Assembly (NCBI GenBank): GCA_023409615.1
Contig: JAEYRF010000187.1
Coordinates: 1 to 15,263, forward strand
Direction of reading: 5' to 3'
DNA: 15,263 bases
From: Bacillota bacterium
GTDB taxonomy: Bacteria > Bacillota > Clostridia > Acetivibrionales > DTU013
The notes beneath the pieces are model-generated. The model made no database searches. It had not been told where the DNA came from and saw nothing but the letters and a program-made list of their open reading frames with translations. The translations under genes and the position numbers were made by a program. This document shows positions 6,306-13,960 of this stretch, one piece after another; position 1 is the first letter of the stretch, and each line of letters starts with the position of its first letter.

Positions 6306-6959
6306 ATGGTTGAGTTGATACCCTTTTTCCCGAGGCTGCTTAGGGGAGCGGCTATTACGATTGAATTAACTATTGTAGCAGTTATATTTGGATTAATTAT
6401 GGGCTTACTGCTGGCACTTGGCAGATTGTCCAGAAATGCGATTATCAATAAAATCAGTTGGGTATATATCTGGTTTTTTAGGGGAACGCCACTTCTAATG
6501 CAGCTGCTATTCATTTATTATGCATTTCCAATGTTTTTTAATCCACCGCTCAAGGGCCTGAGTGCTACCATGGCTGCATTTATAGCATTCAGCCTGAATT
6601 CGGGAGCCTACCTTGCAGAGATCATCAGAGCTGCGATACAGTCCATTGACAAGGGCCAGATGGAGGCGGCTAAGGCTGTCGGAATGACCTATGGACAAGC
6701 CATGAGAAGGGTAATAATTCCTCAGTCTTACAGGCGGTTGATCCCACCGGTTGGTAACGAATTCATTATGATGATCAAAGATACTTCTCTTGTATCAGTT
6801 ATTGCTATGCAGGATCTGATGAGAGTGACAAATGAAATCCAAAGTCAGCAGGCGAAGTCCTTGATATATGTCCCTGCGGCCATTATTTACCTTATAATGA
6901 CTACGGTATTTACAATTGTATTTGAGAAAATTGAGAAAAAATATTCCGTATACGAATAG
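6306..6959 (+). CDS. Polar amino acid ABC transporter, permease
   Basis: The protein has 217 residues from ATG 6306, placed 9 bases after AAGGGA. An in-frame start at 6252 falls inside the hairpin and is rejected. It is an integral membrane subunit of the HisM/GlnP type with about five membrane segments (near 17-38, 53-75, 88-108, 150-170 and 188-208). FFRGTPLLMQLLF (57-69) is the conserved start of the family core, and the cytoplasmic coupling loop (EAA motif) is AAKAVGMTYGQAMRRVIIPQ (121-140). A single permease implies a homodimer. It pairs with the ATPase 14 bases downstream. Confidence 0.93.
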   Translation: MVELIPFFPRLLRGAAITIELTIVAVIFGLIMGLLLALGRLSRNAIINKISWVYIWFFRGTPLLMQLLFIYYAFPMFFNPPLKGLSATMAAFIAFSLNSGAYLAEIIRAAIQSIDKGQMEAAKAVGMTYGQAMRRVIIPQSYRRLIPPVGNEFIMMIKDTSLVSVIAMQDLMRVTNEIQSQQAKSLIYVPAAIIYLIMTTVFTIVFEKIEKKYSVYE

Positions 6960-6973
6960 GGAGAAGTTGAATC

Positions 6974-7732
6974 ATGTCAATGGTTAAAGTTAAAAATGTC
7001 CATAAATCGTTTGGAAAACTTGAGGTTCTGAAAGACATTAACCTGGAGGTTGAAAAGGGTGAGGTGGTGTGCATTATCGGGCCCAGCGGTTCTGGTAAGA
7101 GCACTCTGCTCAGGTGTTTGAATCACCTTGAGAGGATCAGTGCGGGATGTATCTATATTGAGGATGAATTGATTGACGAGAGAATTGATGGAAAGAACCA
7201 GCTCAAGGTATCGCAGAAAAAGGTATCGGAGCTTTGTACAGAGCTTGGTATGGTTTTTCAGCGGTTCAACCTGTTTCCGCACATGACTGTAATCGAAAAT
7301 GTGATGGAGGCCCCCATGACAGTTAGAAAAGTGCCAAAGGAGGAGGCTTCTGTTGAGGCGATAAAATTACTTGAGAAGGTTGGCCTTGCAGATAAAAGGA
7401 ATGAATATCCATCAAGGCTCTCCGGTGGTCAGCAGCAGAGGGTAGCAATAGCAAGGGCTCTTGCGATGAAACCGAAAATAATGCTCTTTGACGAACCTAC
7501 ATCGGCACTTGATCCGGAGCTTGTGGGAGAAGTGCTCGAGGTCATGAAGGATCTTGCAAACGAAGGGATGACTATGCTTGTGGTAACCCATGAAATGGGC
7601 TTTGCAAAGGAAGTCGGCTCTCGTGTCATTTTCATGGATAACGGTGAAATCAAGGAAGAGGGCAAGCCTGAAGAAATATTCACAAATCCCAAAAATGAAA
7701 GGACAAGAGCTTTCTTGCAAAAGGTCCTCTAA
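6974..7732 (+). CDS. Polar amino acid ABC transporter, ATP-binding protein (GlnQ-like)
   Basis: This 252-residue ATPase powers the importer. All motifs are present: Walker A GPSGSGKST (36-44), Q-loop VFQRFNLFPH with Q96, signature LSGGQQQR (149-156), Walker B IMLFDEP (169-175), D-loop SALD, and the switch His at 206 in VTHEMGF. Residues ~64-90 hold a charged insert (DELIDERIDGKNQLKVSQKK) that is longer than in the shortest GlnQ proteins, a known variation. The start ATG 6974 has GGGAG upstream; ATG 6980 is an alternative. It is followed after three bases by the EamA gene. Confidence 0.94.
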   Translation: MSMVKVKNVHKSFGKLEVLKDINLEVEKGEVVCIIGPSGSGKSTLLRCLNHLERISAGCIYIEDELIDERIDGKNQLKVSQKKVSELCTELGMVFQRFNLFPHMTVIENVMEAPMTVRKVPKEEASVEAIKLLEKVGLADKRNEYPSRLSGGQQQRVAIARALAMKPKIMLFDEPTSALDPELVGEVLEVMKDLANEGMTMLVVTHEMGFAKEVGSRVIFMDNGEIKEEGKPEEIFTNPKNERTRAFLQKVL

Positions 7733-7735
7733 TTC

Positions 7736-8623
7736 ATGACTAAAAAACTCAGAGCGGATCTGATATTATTGGCAATCACGGTAGTCTGGGGAGCGTCATT
7801 TTCCCTGATGAAGATTGTATTGGCATACATGCCGGCATATGCATATCTTTCACTACGCTTTTTAATTGCTGCATTAGTACTTTTGGTCTTATTTAGAAAG
7901 AATCTAAAAAAGTTAAGCAAACGGACGCTGCTCTATGGATGTATTATCGGCGTCTTTATGTTTGGAGGAATGGCTTTCCAGGTGGTTGGATTGTATACAA
8001 CCTCCGCCTCCAATTCGGGATTTATTACAGGTCTTAACGTAGTTATTGTTCCGGTCATTGCAGCCGTTCTGTTAAAAAAGAAGCCGGATAGGGCTTCTGT
8101 TATCGGTATTGCCATTGCTTTCGTCGGACTTTTTTTCCTTTCGGGAGGTCTGAATTTCAGTTTTAATTATGGGGATTTCCTGACTTTTATTTGCGCAATC
8201 TGCTGGGCTTTTCAGATTATTTCGATCGACAGGTTTACGCAGACTGAAGATGCATCGCTGCTTGCGATCATACAGGTAGCTTTTGTTGGATTCGCAAGTA
8301 CCGGTCTATGGCTGACAGCAGATGCAGGCAAGCCAATTGATATCAACGGTACTGCAATTGGCATCCTGCTCTTTACGGCAATACTTGGATCTGCTCTTGC
8401 ATTTGGCGGACAGACGATTGCTCAAAAGGATACGACTCCTTCACATACCGCACTTATCCTTACTGCGGAACCGGTTTTTGCAGTTATATTTGCAATGATT
8501 ATTCCTAATGCAGAAGGTATAACCGAAATTCCATCATTGACAAAAGCTTTGGGGTGCCTGCTCATTCTGGCGGGAATGCTGGTGTCCGAGCTGAAACTTG
8601 GTGCAAGAAAAACGGCCCTGTAG
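7736..8623 (+). CDS. EamA/DMT-family membrane transporter
   Basis: The protein has 295 residues with about ten hydrophobic segments and the duplicated EamA layout. Landmarks are the N-terminal ADLILLAITVVWGASFSLMK, LSLRFLIAALVLL, GLYTTSASNSGFITGLNVV for the first half, and AQKDTTPSHTALILTAEPVFA for the second. EamA proteins usually export amino acids or other metabolites, but the substrate here is not predictable. It begins three bases after the ATPase stop with only a poor ribosome site, so it is probably read by translational coupling as the last gene of the transport operon. Its TAG stop (8621-8623) lies in the loop of a terminator serving the opposite strand. Confidence 0.9.
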   Translation: MTKKLRADLILLAITVVWGASFSLMKIVLAYMPAYAYLSLRFLIAALVLLVLFRKNLKKLSKRTLLYGCIIGVFMFGGMAFQVVGLYTTSASNSGFITGLNVVIVPVIAAVLLKKKPDRASVIGIAIAFVGLFFLSGGLNFSFNYGDFLTFICAICWAFQIISIDRFTQTEDASLLAIIQVAFVGFASTGLWLTADAGKPIDINGTAIGILLFTAILGSALAFGGQTIAQKDTTPSHTALILTAEPVFAVIFAMIIPNAEGITEIPSLTKALGCLLILAGMLVSELKLGARKTAL

Positions 8624-8633
8624 GCAGGGCCGT
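8606..8633 (-). terminator. Rho-independent terminator of the minus-strand calcium-loop gene, inside the EamA gene end
   Basis: ACGGCCCTG (8612-8620) pairs with CAGGGCCGT (8625-8633) around a 4-base loop. On the minus strand the stem is followed by TTTTTCTTG, a good terminator shape. On the plus strand the following bases (AACTTGATAAAG) are not T-rich, so it would be a poor terminator for the EamA transcript. The stem covers the last codons and the stop of the EamA gene. Confidence 0.75.
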
Positions 8634-8649
8634 AACTTGATAAAGCAAT

Positions 8650-9813
8650 TCAAACTACTAGATCGACATGCTGTATAGTGCCTGCGCCGCCGTTTTCTCT
8701 GAGGAATATTCCACTGCGGGCAATACTGCCAAGAGAATCGTTGGATGAGGTCTTTATGTCGAATGCAGTTGACACATTTCCCAGGTAAATCGCACCGATG
8801 CCTTTTGCACCAAGAGCAAACAGTTGATCATTTCCATTCGCATCCTTCGTCCAGATCCTAAGCTTGCTGTAAATATCATCATTCTCATCGATCCAGCCAT
8901 TGTTGTCTTTGTCATATGCAGACAGGTCTGAGAAGCCATTGCCGCTTTCAGGGCCGAACAGCTCACTCCCATCATTAATTGTGCCGTCATTGTTGATGTC
9001 AAAGGCCAGAAAACCACTGCCTTCTCCCACAAAGGATATCTGATCCTCTATACCGTCTGCGTCGATATCAAACTGATATTTTTCGTTTGTGAGAGTGGCA
9101 CTCGCACTACCGAAATTTACCACTAGCGGGTCCACCTTAACTGCATCACCGGCCCGTAAGGAGATATTAAGATTGGATGCAAATTCTCTGCTGAGGTTAA
9201 GATTGAGATCGAAACTGATTTCTCTTCCGTCAGCTGTTTTTACTGTGCCTTCCGATGAAAAGGACATTGTTTGCTTTTCATAATGAGTTTCCCGTAAGTC
9301 GTACTCTAATCCCCAGCCTTGACGCTGTAAGCCTTGTGCGGGCTGAAGCACACTTGCTCCGGGAAACTGAATAGAACCGTTGTTGTGTGATGTTCCATGA
9401 TGACTGTGCCCTTTATTCTGTTCTGTACCAATTCTCCTTGGAACTGAAAATTTGAGCTTCTTGCCGGTTAAAAACTCAATCATTTTCTGTACCAGGTAAA
9501 TTCTTCCCTTGTCTTCATCATCCAGTTCGTATATTTCTCCGTCCCGGCTGCATGATACACAGAATGAAGGTGCGTTCATTTTTTCCTCGAGTGCTTTTTT
9601 TCCTTCTTCGGAAAGCTGAAGGATATCGGATGGTAGTGCTACAGGCTGTGCTGCAGGCTGTGATACAGATGAACCAAAAAGGCCTATCCTGTTTTCACCC
9701 TCGAAATTTGGCCTTGTGTTGCCTACCCATGTTTTCAATGATTCTTCTTTTGTATGTTTTTCAACAGATGTACTAGCTCCGTAAAGTGATACGGATGAGT
9801 CTGTGATCCTCAT
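8650..9813 (-). CDS. EF-hand-like calcium-loop protein of unknown function, VCBS-neighbour type
   Basis: This 387-residue protein starts at ATG 9813 (minus strand) with AAGGAGG nine bases upstream. It has no signal peptide. The N-terminus (MRITDSSVSLYGASTSVEKH, then ESLKTWVGNTRP) resembles a conserved leader seen in a family of bacterial calcium-loop proteins. The middle has a His-rich patch (HSHHGTSH) and beta-rich stretches. The C-terminal part has DIDADGIED (249-257), an EF-hand-like loop DINNDGTIND (272-281), a canonical loop DKDNNGWIDENDD (301-313) and a degenerate one at 324-329, embedded in the FLAFDINNDGTIxxGSELFG...LRIW pattern of this family. It lacks the LKRY-type helix of cellulosomal dockerins. 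Calcium binding is well supported; the function is not known to me. A GCCGATAA box upstream hints at sigma-D control. Confidence 0.82.
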   Translation of the reverse strand: MRITDSSVSLYGASTSVEKHTKEESLKTWVGNTRPNFEGENRIGLFGSSVSQPAAQPVALPSDILQLSEEGKKALEEKMNAPSFCVSCSRDGEIYELDDEDKGRIYLVQKMIEFLTGKKLKFSVPRRIGTEQNKGHSHHGTSHNNGSIQFPGASVLQPAQGLQRQGWGLEYDLRETHYEKQTMSFSSEGTVKTADGREISFDLNLNLSREFASNLNISLRAGDAVKVDPLVVNFGSASATLTNEKYQFDIDADGIEDQISFVGEGSGFLAFDINNDGTINDGSELFGPESGNGFSDLSAYDKDNNGWIDENDDIYSKLRIWTKDANGNDQLFALGAKGIGAIYLGNVSTAFDIKTSSNDSLGSIARSGIFLRENGGAGTIQHVDLVV

Positions 9814-9888
9814 AATTCCAGCCTCCTTGCATCATATGAGTGATTGATGTACCCGGTTTTCCGTAACAGGGTATTGCATATAGTATAT

Positions 9889-9896
9889 TTATCGGC
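9889..9896 (-). promoter_or_regulatory. Possible sigma-D (sigma-28) -10 box upstream of the calcium-loop gene
   Basis: The minus strand reads GCCGATAA, identical to the -10 of flagellar sigma-28 promoters, about 75 bases before the start codon. A TAAA -35 box at the usual 15-16 bp is not found, so this rests on the -10 alone. Confidence 0.3.
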
Positions 9897-9909
9897 TATT
9901 TATTGGGTT

Positions 9910-9922
9910 AACATGACATGTT
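9910..9922. promoter_or_regulatory. 13-bp palindrome AACATGACATGTT in the divergent intergenic region
   Basis: AACATG and CATGTT are perfect inverted arms around a central A. It lies just upstream of the possible sigma-D box of the minus-strand gene and about 50 bases from the acetyltransferase promoter, so a regulator bound here could affect either gene. Confidence 0.35.
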
Positions 9923-9962
9923 TTACAACATCACTAATGTCTCTTTCAAACTGTAATAGCCA

Positions 9963-9991
9963 TATACATGTCAACAATAAGCGTTTATAAT
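9963..9991 (+). promoter_or_regulatory. Sigma-A-type promoter of the GNAT gene
   Basis: TATACA (9963-9968, 4 of 6) and a perfect TATAAT (9986-9991) are separated by exactly 17 bp, 38 bases before the start codon. Confidence 0.55.
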
Positions 9992-10028
9992 AGAAATTAG
10001 TTAAATTAGAGGATATAAGGAGATTAAA

Positions 10029-10550
10029 ATGTTATTTTGCGATTTAAAAACAAACAGGTTATTACTAAAGAATATTTCTGAAGACGATAGAGATTTTATT
10101 TTCAGCCAATTTTCAGATGATATTGTTACTAAGTATCTATTTGATGCTGAGCCACTTGTGGATATGGAAGGGGCAGATGAAATTGTTGATTCATATCTTC
10201 AGCCCGAGCCCAGGGGGCATCATCGATGGGTTATCATACGTTTGGCGGATGGCGAAAAAATCGGCACATGCGGGTTCCACTGCTGGGACACTAAGGAATG
10301 CAAAATTGATGTAGGGTATGATATGAAAGAAAAGTATTGGGGAAATGGATATATGCAGGAAGCAATGAAAGAGATTCTAATGTTTGCTAAGGATAAGATG
10401 TTAATTAAAGAAGTAAGAGCATGTATATATGTTGAAAATCAAAGATCGATTCGCCTTGCTGAGAAATGTGGTTTTGTTTTGTCAGGCACATATTACGAAA
10501 AATTTAGGGGGGAAGAGTACCTTCATAATATTTATAGTCTTGCTTTATAG
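10029..10550 (+). CDS. GNAT-family N-acetyltransferase, RimJ/RimL-like
   Basis: This 173-residue enzyme would transfer an acetyl group from acetyl-CoA to an amine. It has the Acetyltransf_3 pattern: TNRLLLKNISEDD near the N-terminus, IGTCGFHCWD, VGYDMKEKYWGNGYMQEAM carrying the acetyl-CoA loop (GNGYM), RACIYVENQRSIRLAEKCGF, and GTYYEKFRG. Length is normal for the family. AAGGAG six bases upstream fixes ATG 10029. The target may be a ribosomal protein N-terminus, a peptide or an antibiotic; this cannot be told here. It appears monocistronic, with its own promoter and a 100-base gap before the next gene. Confidence 0.88.
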   Translation: MLFCDLKTNRLLLKNISEDDRDFIFSQFSDDIVTKYLFDAEPLVDMEGADEIVDSYLQPEPRGHHRWVIIRLADGEKIGTCGFHCWDTKECKIDVGYDMKEKYWGNGYMQEAMKEILMFAKDKMLIKEVRACIYVENQRSIRLAEKCGFVLSGTYYEKFRGEEYLHNIYSLAL

Positions 10551-10626
10551 TAAATTAATTATTCATGTGTGTTTGTTAAATTGTGTTTTCCGCAAGTAGA
10601 ATCAAGCTAATCAATTTTCGTTACTC

Positions 10627-10632
10627 TATAAT
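10627..10632 (+). promoter_or_regulatory. Possible -10 box of the AraC/GyrI gene
   Basis: A perfect TATAAT lies 36 bases before the chosen ATG at 10668, but no good -35 box is visible at the usual spacing. Confidence 0.3.
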
Positions 10633-10667
10633 TGCTATAGGGTGGTTGAAACGAGGTGAGCAGACTG

Positions 10668-11636
10668 ATGTACGAGTGGCATAAGCAAATCCAAATAATC
10701 GTTGATGAAATTGATGAATGTATTAAGGATAGTGATGATGAAGCCCTAACGCTAAGGCATCTTTCCCGCAAGTTGTGTTATTCTGAATTTCATACTACAA
10801 GAAAATTCAAGGAAATATCGGGTATGCAGTTTAGAGATTATTTGCGACTTAGAAAGTTAGCCTTTGCACTAAAAGAGGTTTGGGATAGTGAGACAAGTAT
10901 TTTGGACATTGCTTTTAATTATGGCTTTTCTTCACATGAGGCTTTTACCAGGACTTTCAAGGGATTATATGGTGTAACTCCAAGTGAATATCGAAAAAGG
11001 CCTATGCCCGTCGTTCTTCGTACAAAAATAAAACCTTTCGACCGCTACTTTTTAGGAATTGGAGAGATTGGTATGATGAAATCTACAGATGATATTAAAG
11101 TTTATTTTGTAACCATTCCCGCACACAAATTTTTACACATCAAAAACTATGAGAGTAATGGGTACTGGGATTTTTGGCAAAAGCAAAGCCTTATTCCGGG
11201 GCAGGATTGCGAAACAATTTGCGGCTTACTCGATAGTATCAAGGGCAAATTGGATGACGATGGCGGGAGCGAATCTAACAGTGGCAGCGGTCAGATTATG
11301 GCCTACATTAATAACCCGGACGGAAGACTTTGCGATTGGGGTTTTCCACGTACAGAGTGCTATGGTGTACGTCTTCCTTTTGATTATAGAGGCGAAGTAC
11401 CACCGCAAATGCTTATGATTGATGTTCCGGAAGCTGAGTATATTGTTTTTGAACATGGGCCATTTGATTATGAGCAAGAAAATAGTAGTATAGAAGAAAA
11501 GATTGAAAAGGTGATGACAGCTTTTGATTTTACAGGTACCGGTTACTGCTTTGATACTTCACCTGGTAGAATAATTTACTTTTATCATAATCCGGAACGA
11601 TTTTGGAAGTATATCAGACCAGTGCGAAAGTCATAA
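10668..11636 (+). CDS. AraC-family transcriptional regulator with GyrI-like effector domain
   Basis: The protein has 322 residues from ATG 10668, which lies 8 bases after GAGGTGA. An in-frame GTG at 10656 overlaps that ribosome site and is less likely. The N-terminal ~110 residues are an AraC double helix-turn-helix domain: EALTLRHLSRKLCYSEFHTT for the first and SILDIAFNYGFSSHEAFTRT for the second, ending in YGVTPSEYRKRP. After a linker, residues ~135-320 look like a GyrI/BmrR-type small-molecule-binding domain (VYFVTIPAHKFLHIKNYE, MLMIDVPEAEYIVFEHG, and the FKYI-like end). This order, DNA-binding first and sensor second, is typical of Rob-like multidrug-responsive regulators. A good terminator follows it. 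Its target is unknown; no transporter gene adjoins it. Confidence 0.9.
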   Translation: MYEWHKQIQIIVDEIDECIKDSDDEALTLRHLSRKLCYSEFHTTRKFKEISGMQFRDYLRLRKLAFALKEVWDSETSILDIAFNYGFSSHEAFTRTFKGLYGVTPSEYRKRPMPVVLRTKIKPFDRYFLGIGEIGMMKSTDDIKVYFVTIPAHKFLHIKNYESNGYWDFWQKQSLIPGQDCETICGLLDSIKGKLDDDGGSESNSGSGQIMAYINNPDGRLCDWGFPRTECYGVRLPFDYRGEVPPQMLMIDVPEAEYIVFEHGPFDYEQENSSIEEKIEKVMTAFDFTGTGYCFDTSPGRIIYFYHNPERFWKYIRPVRKS

Positions 11637-11644
11637 TAGACGAG

Positions 11645-11690
11645 AAGCATCTATCCACTGCGATAGGTGCTTTTGTTGTTATTTATTTTA
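11645..11690 (+). terminator. Rho-independent terminator after the AraC/GyrI gene
   Basis: AGCATCTATC (11646-11655) pairs with GATAGGTGCT (11662-11671) with one G-U pair and a 6-base loop, plus an outer A-T pair. TTTTGTTGTTATTTATTTTA follows, a long U-rich tail. It ends the AraC gene 10 bases after its stop. Confidence 0.85.
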
Positions 11691-11704
11691 CATAATGGTA
11701 AAAT
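11676..11704 (+). promoter_or_regulatory. Promoter of the cyclase-GH43 pair
   Basis: TTGTTA (11676-11681) and TAAAAT (11699-11704) are exactly 17 bp apart, with 4 and 5 of 6 matches. The -35 box lies within the T-rich tail of the preceding terminator, an economical arrangement. Confidence 0.4.
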
Positions 11705-11744
11705 GTTGATTACAGGGTGAGGATATATTAGCGAGGCGATGATA

Positions 11745-12362
11745 ATGAAGTATATTGATTTATCACATAAAATAGATGATAGAATTCCGGTTTATCCTGG
11801 AGATATGGAAGTGTCTTTAACACAGGTAAGAAGTTTAGCAACAGATAAATACAATGCTTATTCTTTTTCATCGGGGTTACACGCAGGTACTCATATTGAC
11901 TGCCCTATGCATTTGCTCCAAAAGGACAGAACAATAGCCCAATACCCTTTGGAATGTTTTGCAGGCAAAGGATATCTTCTGGATGTACGTGGAGAGAATG
12001 AAATCGATTATAGGGATCAATATGAGGAACAAATACAAAAGGGAGATATTGTTCTGGCTTTTACAGGATCGGATAAGCATTATGGCAATGAGTATTACTA
12101 TGAAAATCACCCGGTGATAACAGATAAGCTGGCAAACTTTTTAGCCTCTCGAGAAATAAAAATGCTGGGTGTTGACATGCCTTCGCCGGATTTTCCACCT
12201 TTTCCAGTACATAAACTTCTCTTGAAGCATGATATATTTATTATTGAGAACTTGAAAAATCTTGAACTGCTATTAGGTGTTGAACACTTTGAAGTATTTG
12301 CACAACCGTTAAAAATTTGTGCTGAGGCAAGCCTTACAAGGGCATTCGCAAGGTGTGAATAA
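11745..12362 (+). CDS. Cyclase family protein (PF04199), metal-dependent, kynurenine formamidase-like fold
   Basis: The protein has 205 residues from ATG 11745, 8 bases after GCGAGG; ATG 11739 is too close to that site. The start MKYIDLSHKIDDRIPVYPGD is typical of the family. The metal site is HAGTHIDCPMH (46-56), with H46, H50 and D52 as likely zinc or manganese ligands and H56 as the catalytic-type histidine. LGVDMPSPDFPPFPVHKLLL and IFIIENLKNL complete the family pattern. Members hydrolyse amides or esters, N-formylkynurenine being the best known, but many bacterial ones have other substrates and none can be assigned here. It is followed by the GH43 gene after 22 bases, probably on one transcript; no functional link between them is obvious. 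Confidence 0.88.
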   Translation: MKYIDLSHKIDDRIPVYPGDMEVSLTQVRSLATDKYNAYSFSSGLHAGTHIDCPMHLLQKDRTIAQYPLECFAGKGYLLDVRGENEIDYRDQYEEQIQKGDIVLAFTGSDKHYGNEYYYENHPVITDKLANFLASREIKMLGVDMPSPDFPPFPVHKLLLKHDIFIIENLKNLELLLGVEHFEVFAQPLKICAEASLTRAFARCE

Positions 12363-12384
12363 TTAAGCAGGTGAAAAGGAATGA

Positions 12385-13890
12385 ATGACTATGTTAGTTA
12401 AGAATCCAATCATATGGGCAGATTACCCGGATCCGGATGTTATACGTGTCAATGATATATGGTACATGGTATCGACAACAATGTTCATGATGCCAGGCGG
12501 CCAAATCTTAAAATCAAAGGATCTGGCTCATTGGGAGATTGTTTCCTATATCTTCAATAGTCTCGAAGATAATGATGCTTATCAGCTGAAAAACGGTAAA
12601 AATGCTTATGGCAAAGGCCAATGGGCTACCAGCCTGAAATATTATCGAGGAAGCTTCTATGCATGTTTCGTATGCCACGATATGCGAAAGACATATATCT
12701 ACCACACAAATGATATAGAAAAGAGCGGCTGGGACAGATATGACCTCAATGAGGTGTACCATGACATGTCCCTTTTATTTGATGATGACATACCTTATTT
12801 GATATATGGTAATGGTGATATAAAAATTGTAGAGCTGAACAAGGAATTATCCGGTATAAAGGAGGGAGGAGTTGACCGGATCCTGTTTGAGACACCCTCC
12901 AATAACATGCACCTGCGATGTGAAGGCTGCCGGGCTTACAAACTGAACGGTTATTATTACCTGCTTTTCATCGATTGGCCAAGCGATGGGTTCGAAAGGA
13001 GACGCGTCATATGCTATCGTTCCAGGGAGCTTTTGGGAGAGTACGAGCGGAAGGTTCTTCTGGATGACGATATGGATTATCTTAATATGGGCATCGCGCA
13101 GGGAGTTCTGATAGATACCCCCAGCGGAGATTGGTATTCTATTTTCTTCCAGGATCATGGGGCTGTTGGCAGAATACCCTATCTAGTACCGGTTACCTGG
13201 AAAAATTACTGGCCGGAGATTGGTGTTGGAGGAAAGGTACCCAAAGCTTTTGAAGTCCCGTTTGAAGAGTATGAGGTCACTGAACCGATAATCTTAAGCG
13301 ATTCCTTCAATCACCGCAATAATGTACTGGATCTTCAGTGGCAATGGAATCACAATCCGATCGAAGAATGCTGGTCTTTTACTGAGCGGCCAGGTTATTT
13401 ACGCCTGACGACAAAATACCTGGCAACGGATATTTTGACATCCAGAAACATATTGACTCAAAGAACAAGCGGACCTAGGTGCTCGTTCATTGTACAGCTG
13501 GAAACAAACGGTATGAAACCCGGAGATTATGCCGGGCTTGTTGCATTTCAAGGCAATTATGGTACGATTGGAATTAAGATTGATGCAAACGGTAAGAAAA
13601 GAATTCTCACATGCAAAAAGGAAAGCGGACAGCAGAAAGAGGATGAATCCATCCTATTTTCTGACAGCAAGATATACTTAAAAATTTCTTTTGACTTTGA
13701 GGAAGGTAAAGACCTCGCCGCATTCCAGTTCTCAGAAGATGGTATCCGCTGGAACAAGATCGGATGCGACCTGCAAATGAGATACACATTGGATTTATTT
13801 ATCGGATACAGAATCGGGCTTTTTAACTATTCGACAAAAGAAACAGGTGGATTTGCAGATTTTTGCGGCTTTACATACGTGAAGGATTAA
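12385..13890 (+). CDS. Glycoside hydrolase family 43 enzyme, beta-xylosidase/arabinofuranosidase type
   Basis: This 501-residue enzyme would cleave xylose or arabinose units from hemicellulose fragments by inversion. The N-terminal five-bladed propeller shows the three GH43 acids: general base D16 in YPDPDVI, pKa-tuning D127 in YHDMSLLFDDD, and general acid E180 in LRCEGCRAYK. MVSTTMFMMPGGQILKSKDL is typical of the intracellular xylosidase-like branch. Residues ~300-500 form a beta-sandwich of the GH43 C-terminal type (LQWQWNHNP, FVGYRIG-like end). No signal peptide is present, so it acts inside the cell on imported oligosaccharides. Start ATG 12385 lies 4 bases after AAGGA; ATG 12391, 10 bases after, is equally possible. 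The exact subfamily and substrate remain uncertain. Confidence 0.92.
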   Translation: MTMLVKNPIIWADYPDPDVIRVNDIWYMVSTTMFMMPGGQILKSKDLAHWEIVSYIFNSLEDNDAYQLKNGKNAYGKGQWATSLKYYRGSFYACFVCHDMRKTYIYHTNDIEKSGWDRYDLNEVYHDMSLLFDDDIPYLIYGNGDIKIVELNKELSGIKEGGVDRILFETPSNNMHLRCEGCRAYKLNGYYYLLFIDWPSDGFERRRVICYRSRELLGEYERKVLLDDDMDYLNMGIAQGVLIDTPSGDWYSIFFQDHGAVGRIPYLVPVTWKNYWPEIGVGGKVPKAFEVPFEEYEVTEPIILSDSFNHRNNVLDLQWQWNHNPIEECWSFTERPGYLRLTTKYLATDILTSRNILTQRTSGPRCSFIVQLETNGMKPGDYAGLVAFQGNYGTIGIKIDANGKKRILTCKKESGQQKEDESILFSDSKIYLKISFDFEEGKDLAAFQFSEDGIRWNKIGCDLQMRYTLDLFIGYRIGLFNYSTKETGGFADFCGFTYVKD

Positions 13891-13960
13891 TAGATATGGG
13901 GATGCAGAAAGATTTGAGCTAAATCTATAACGCAATATTTATGGAAAGGGATGAATTTAT

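Noticed and set aside
8650..9813. Calcium loops as a cellulosomal dockerin
   Set aside because: A dockerin has two ~24-residue repeats with a conserved helix (LKRY type) and an export signal; here the loops are spaced irregularly, lack that helix, and no signal peptide is present.
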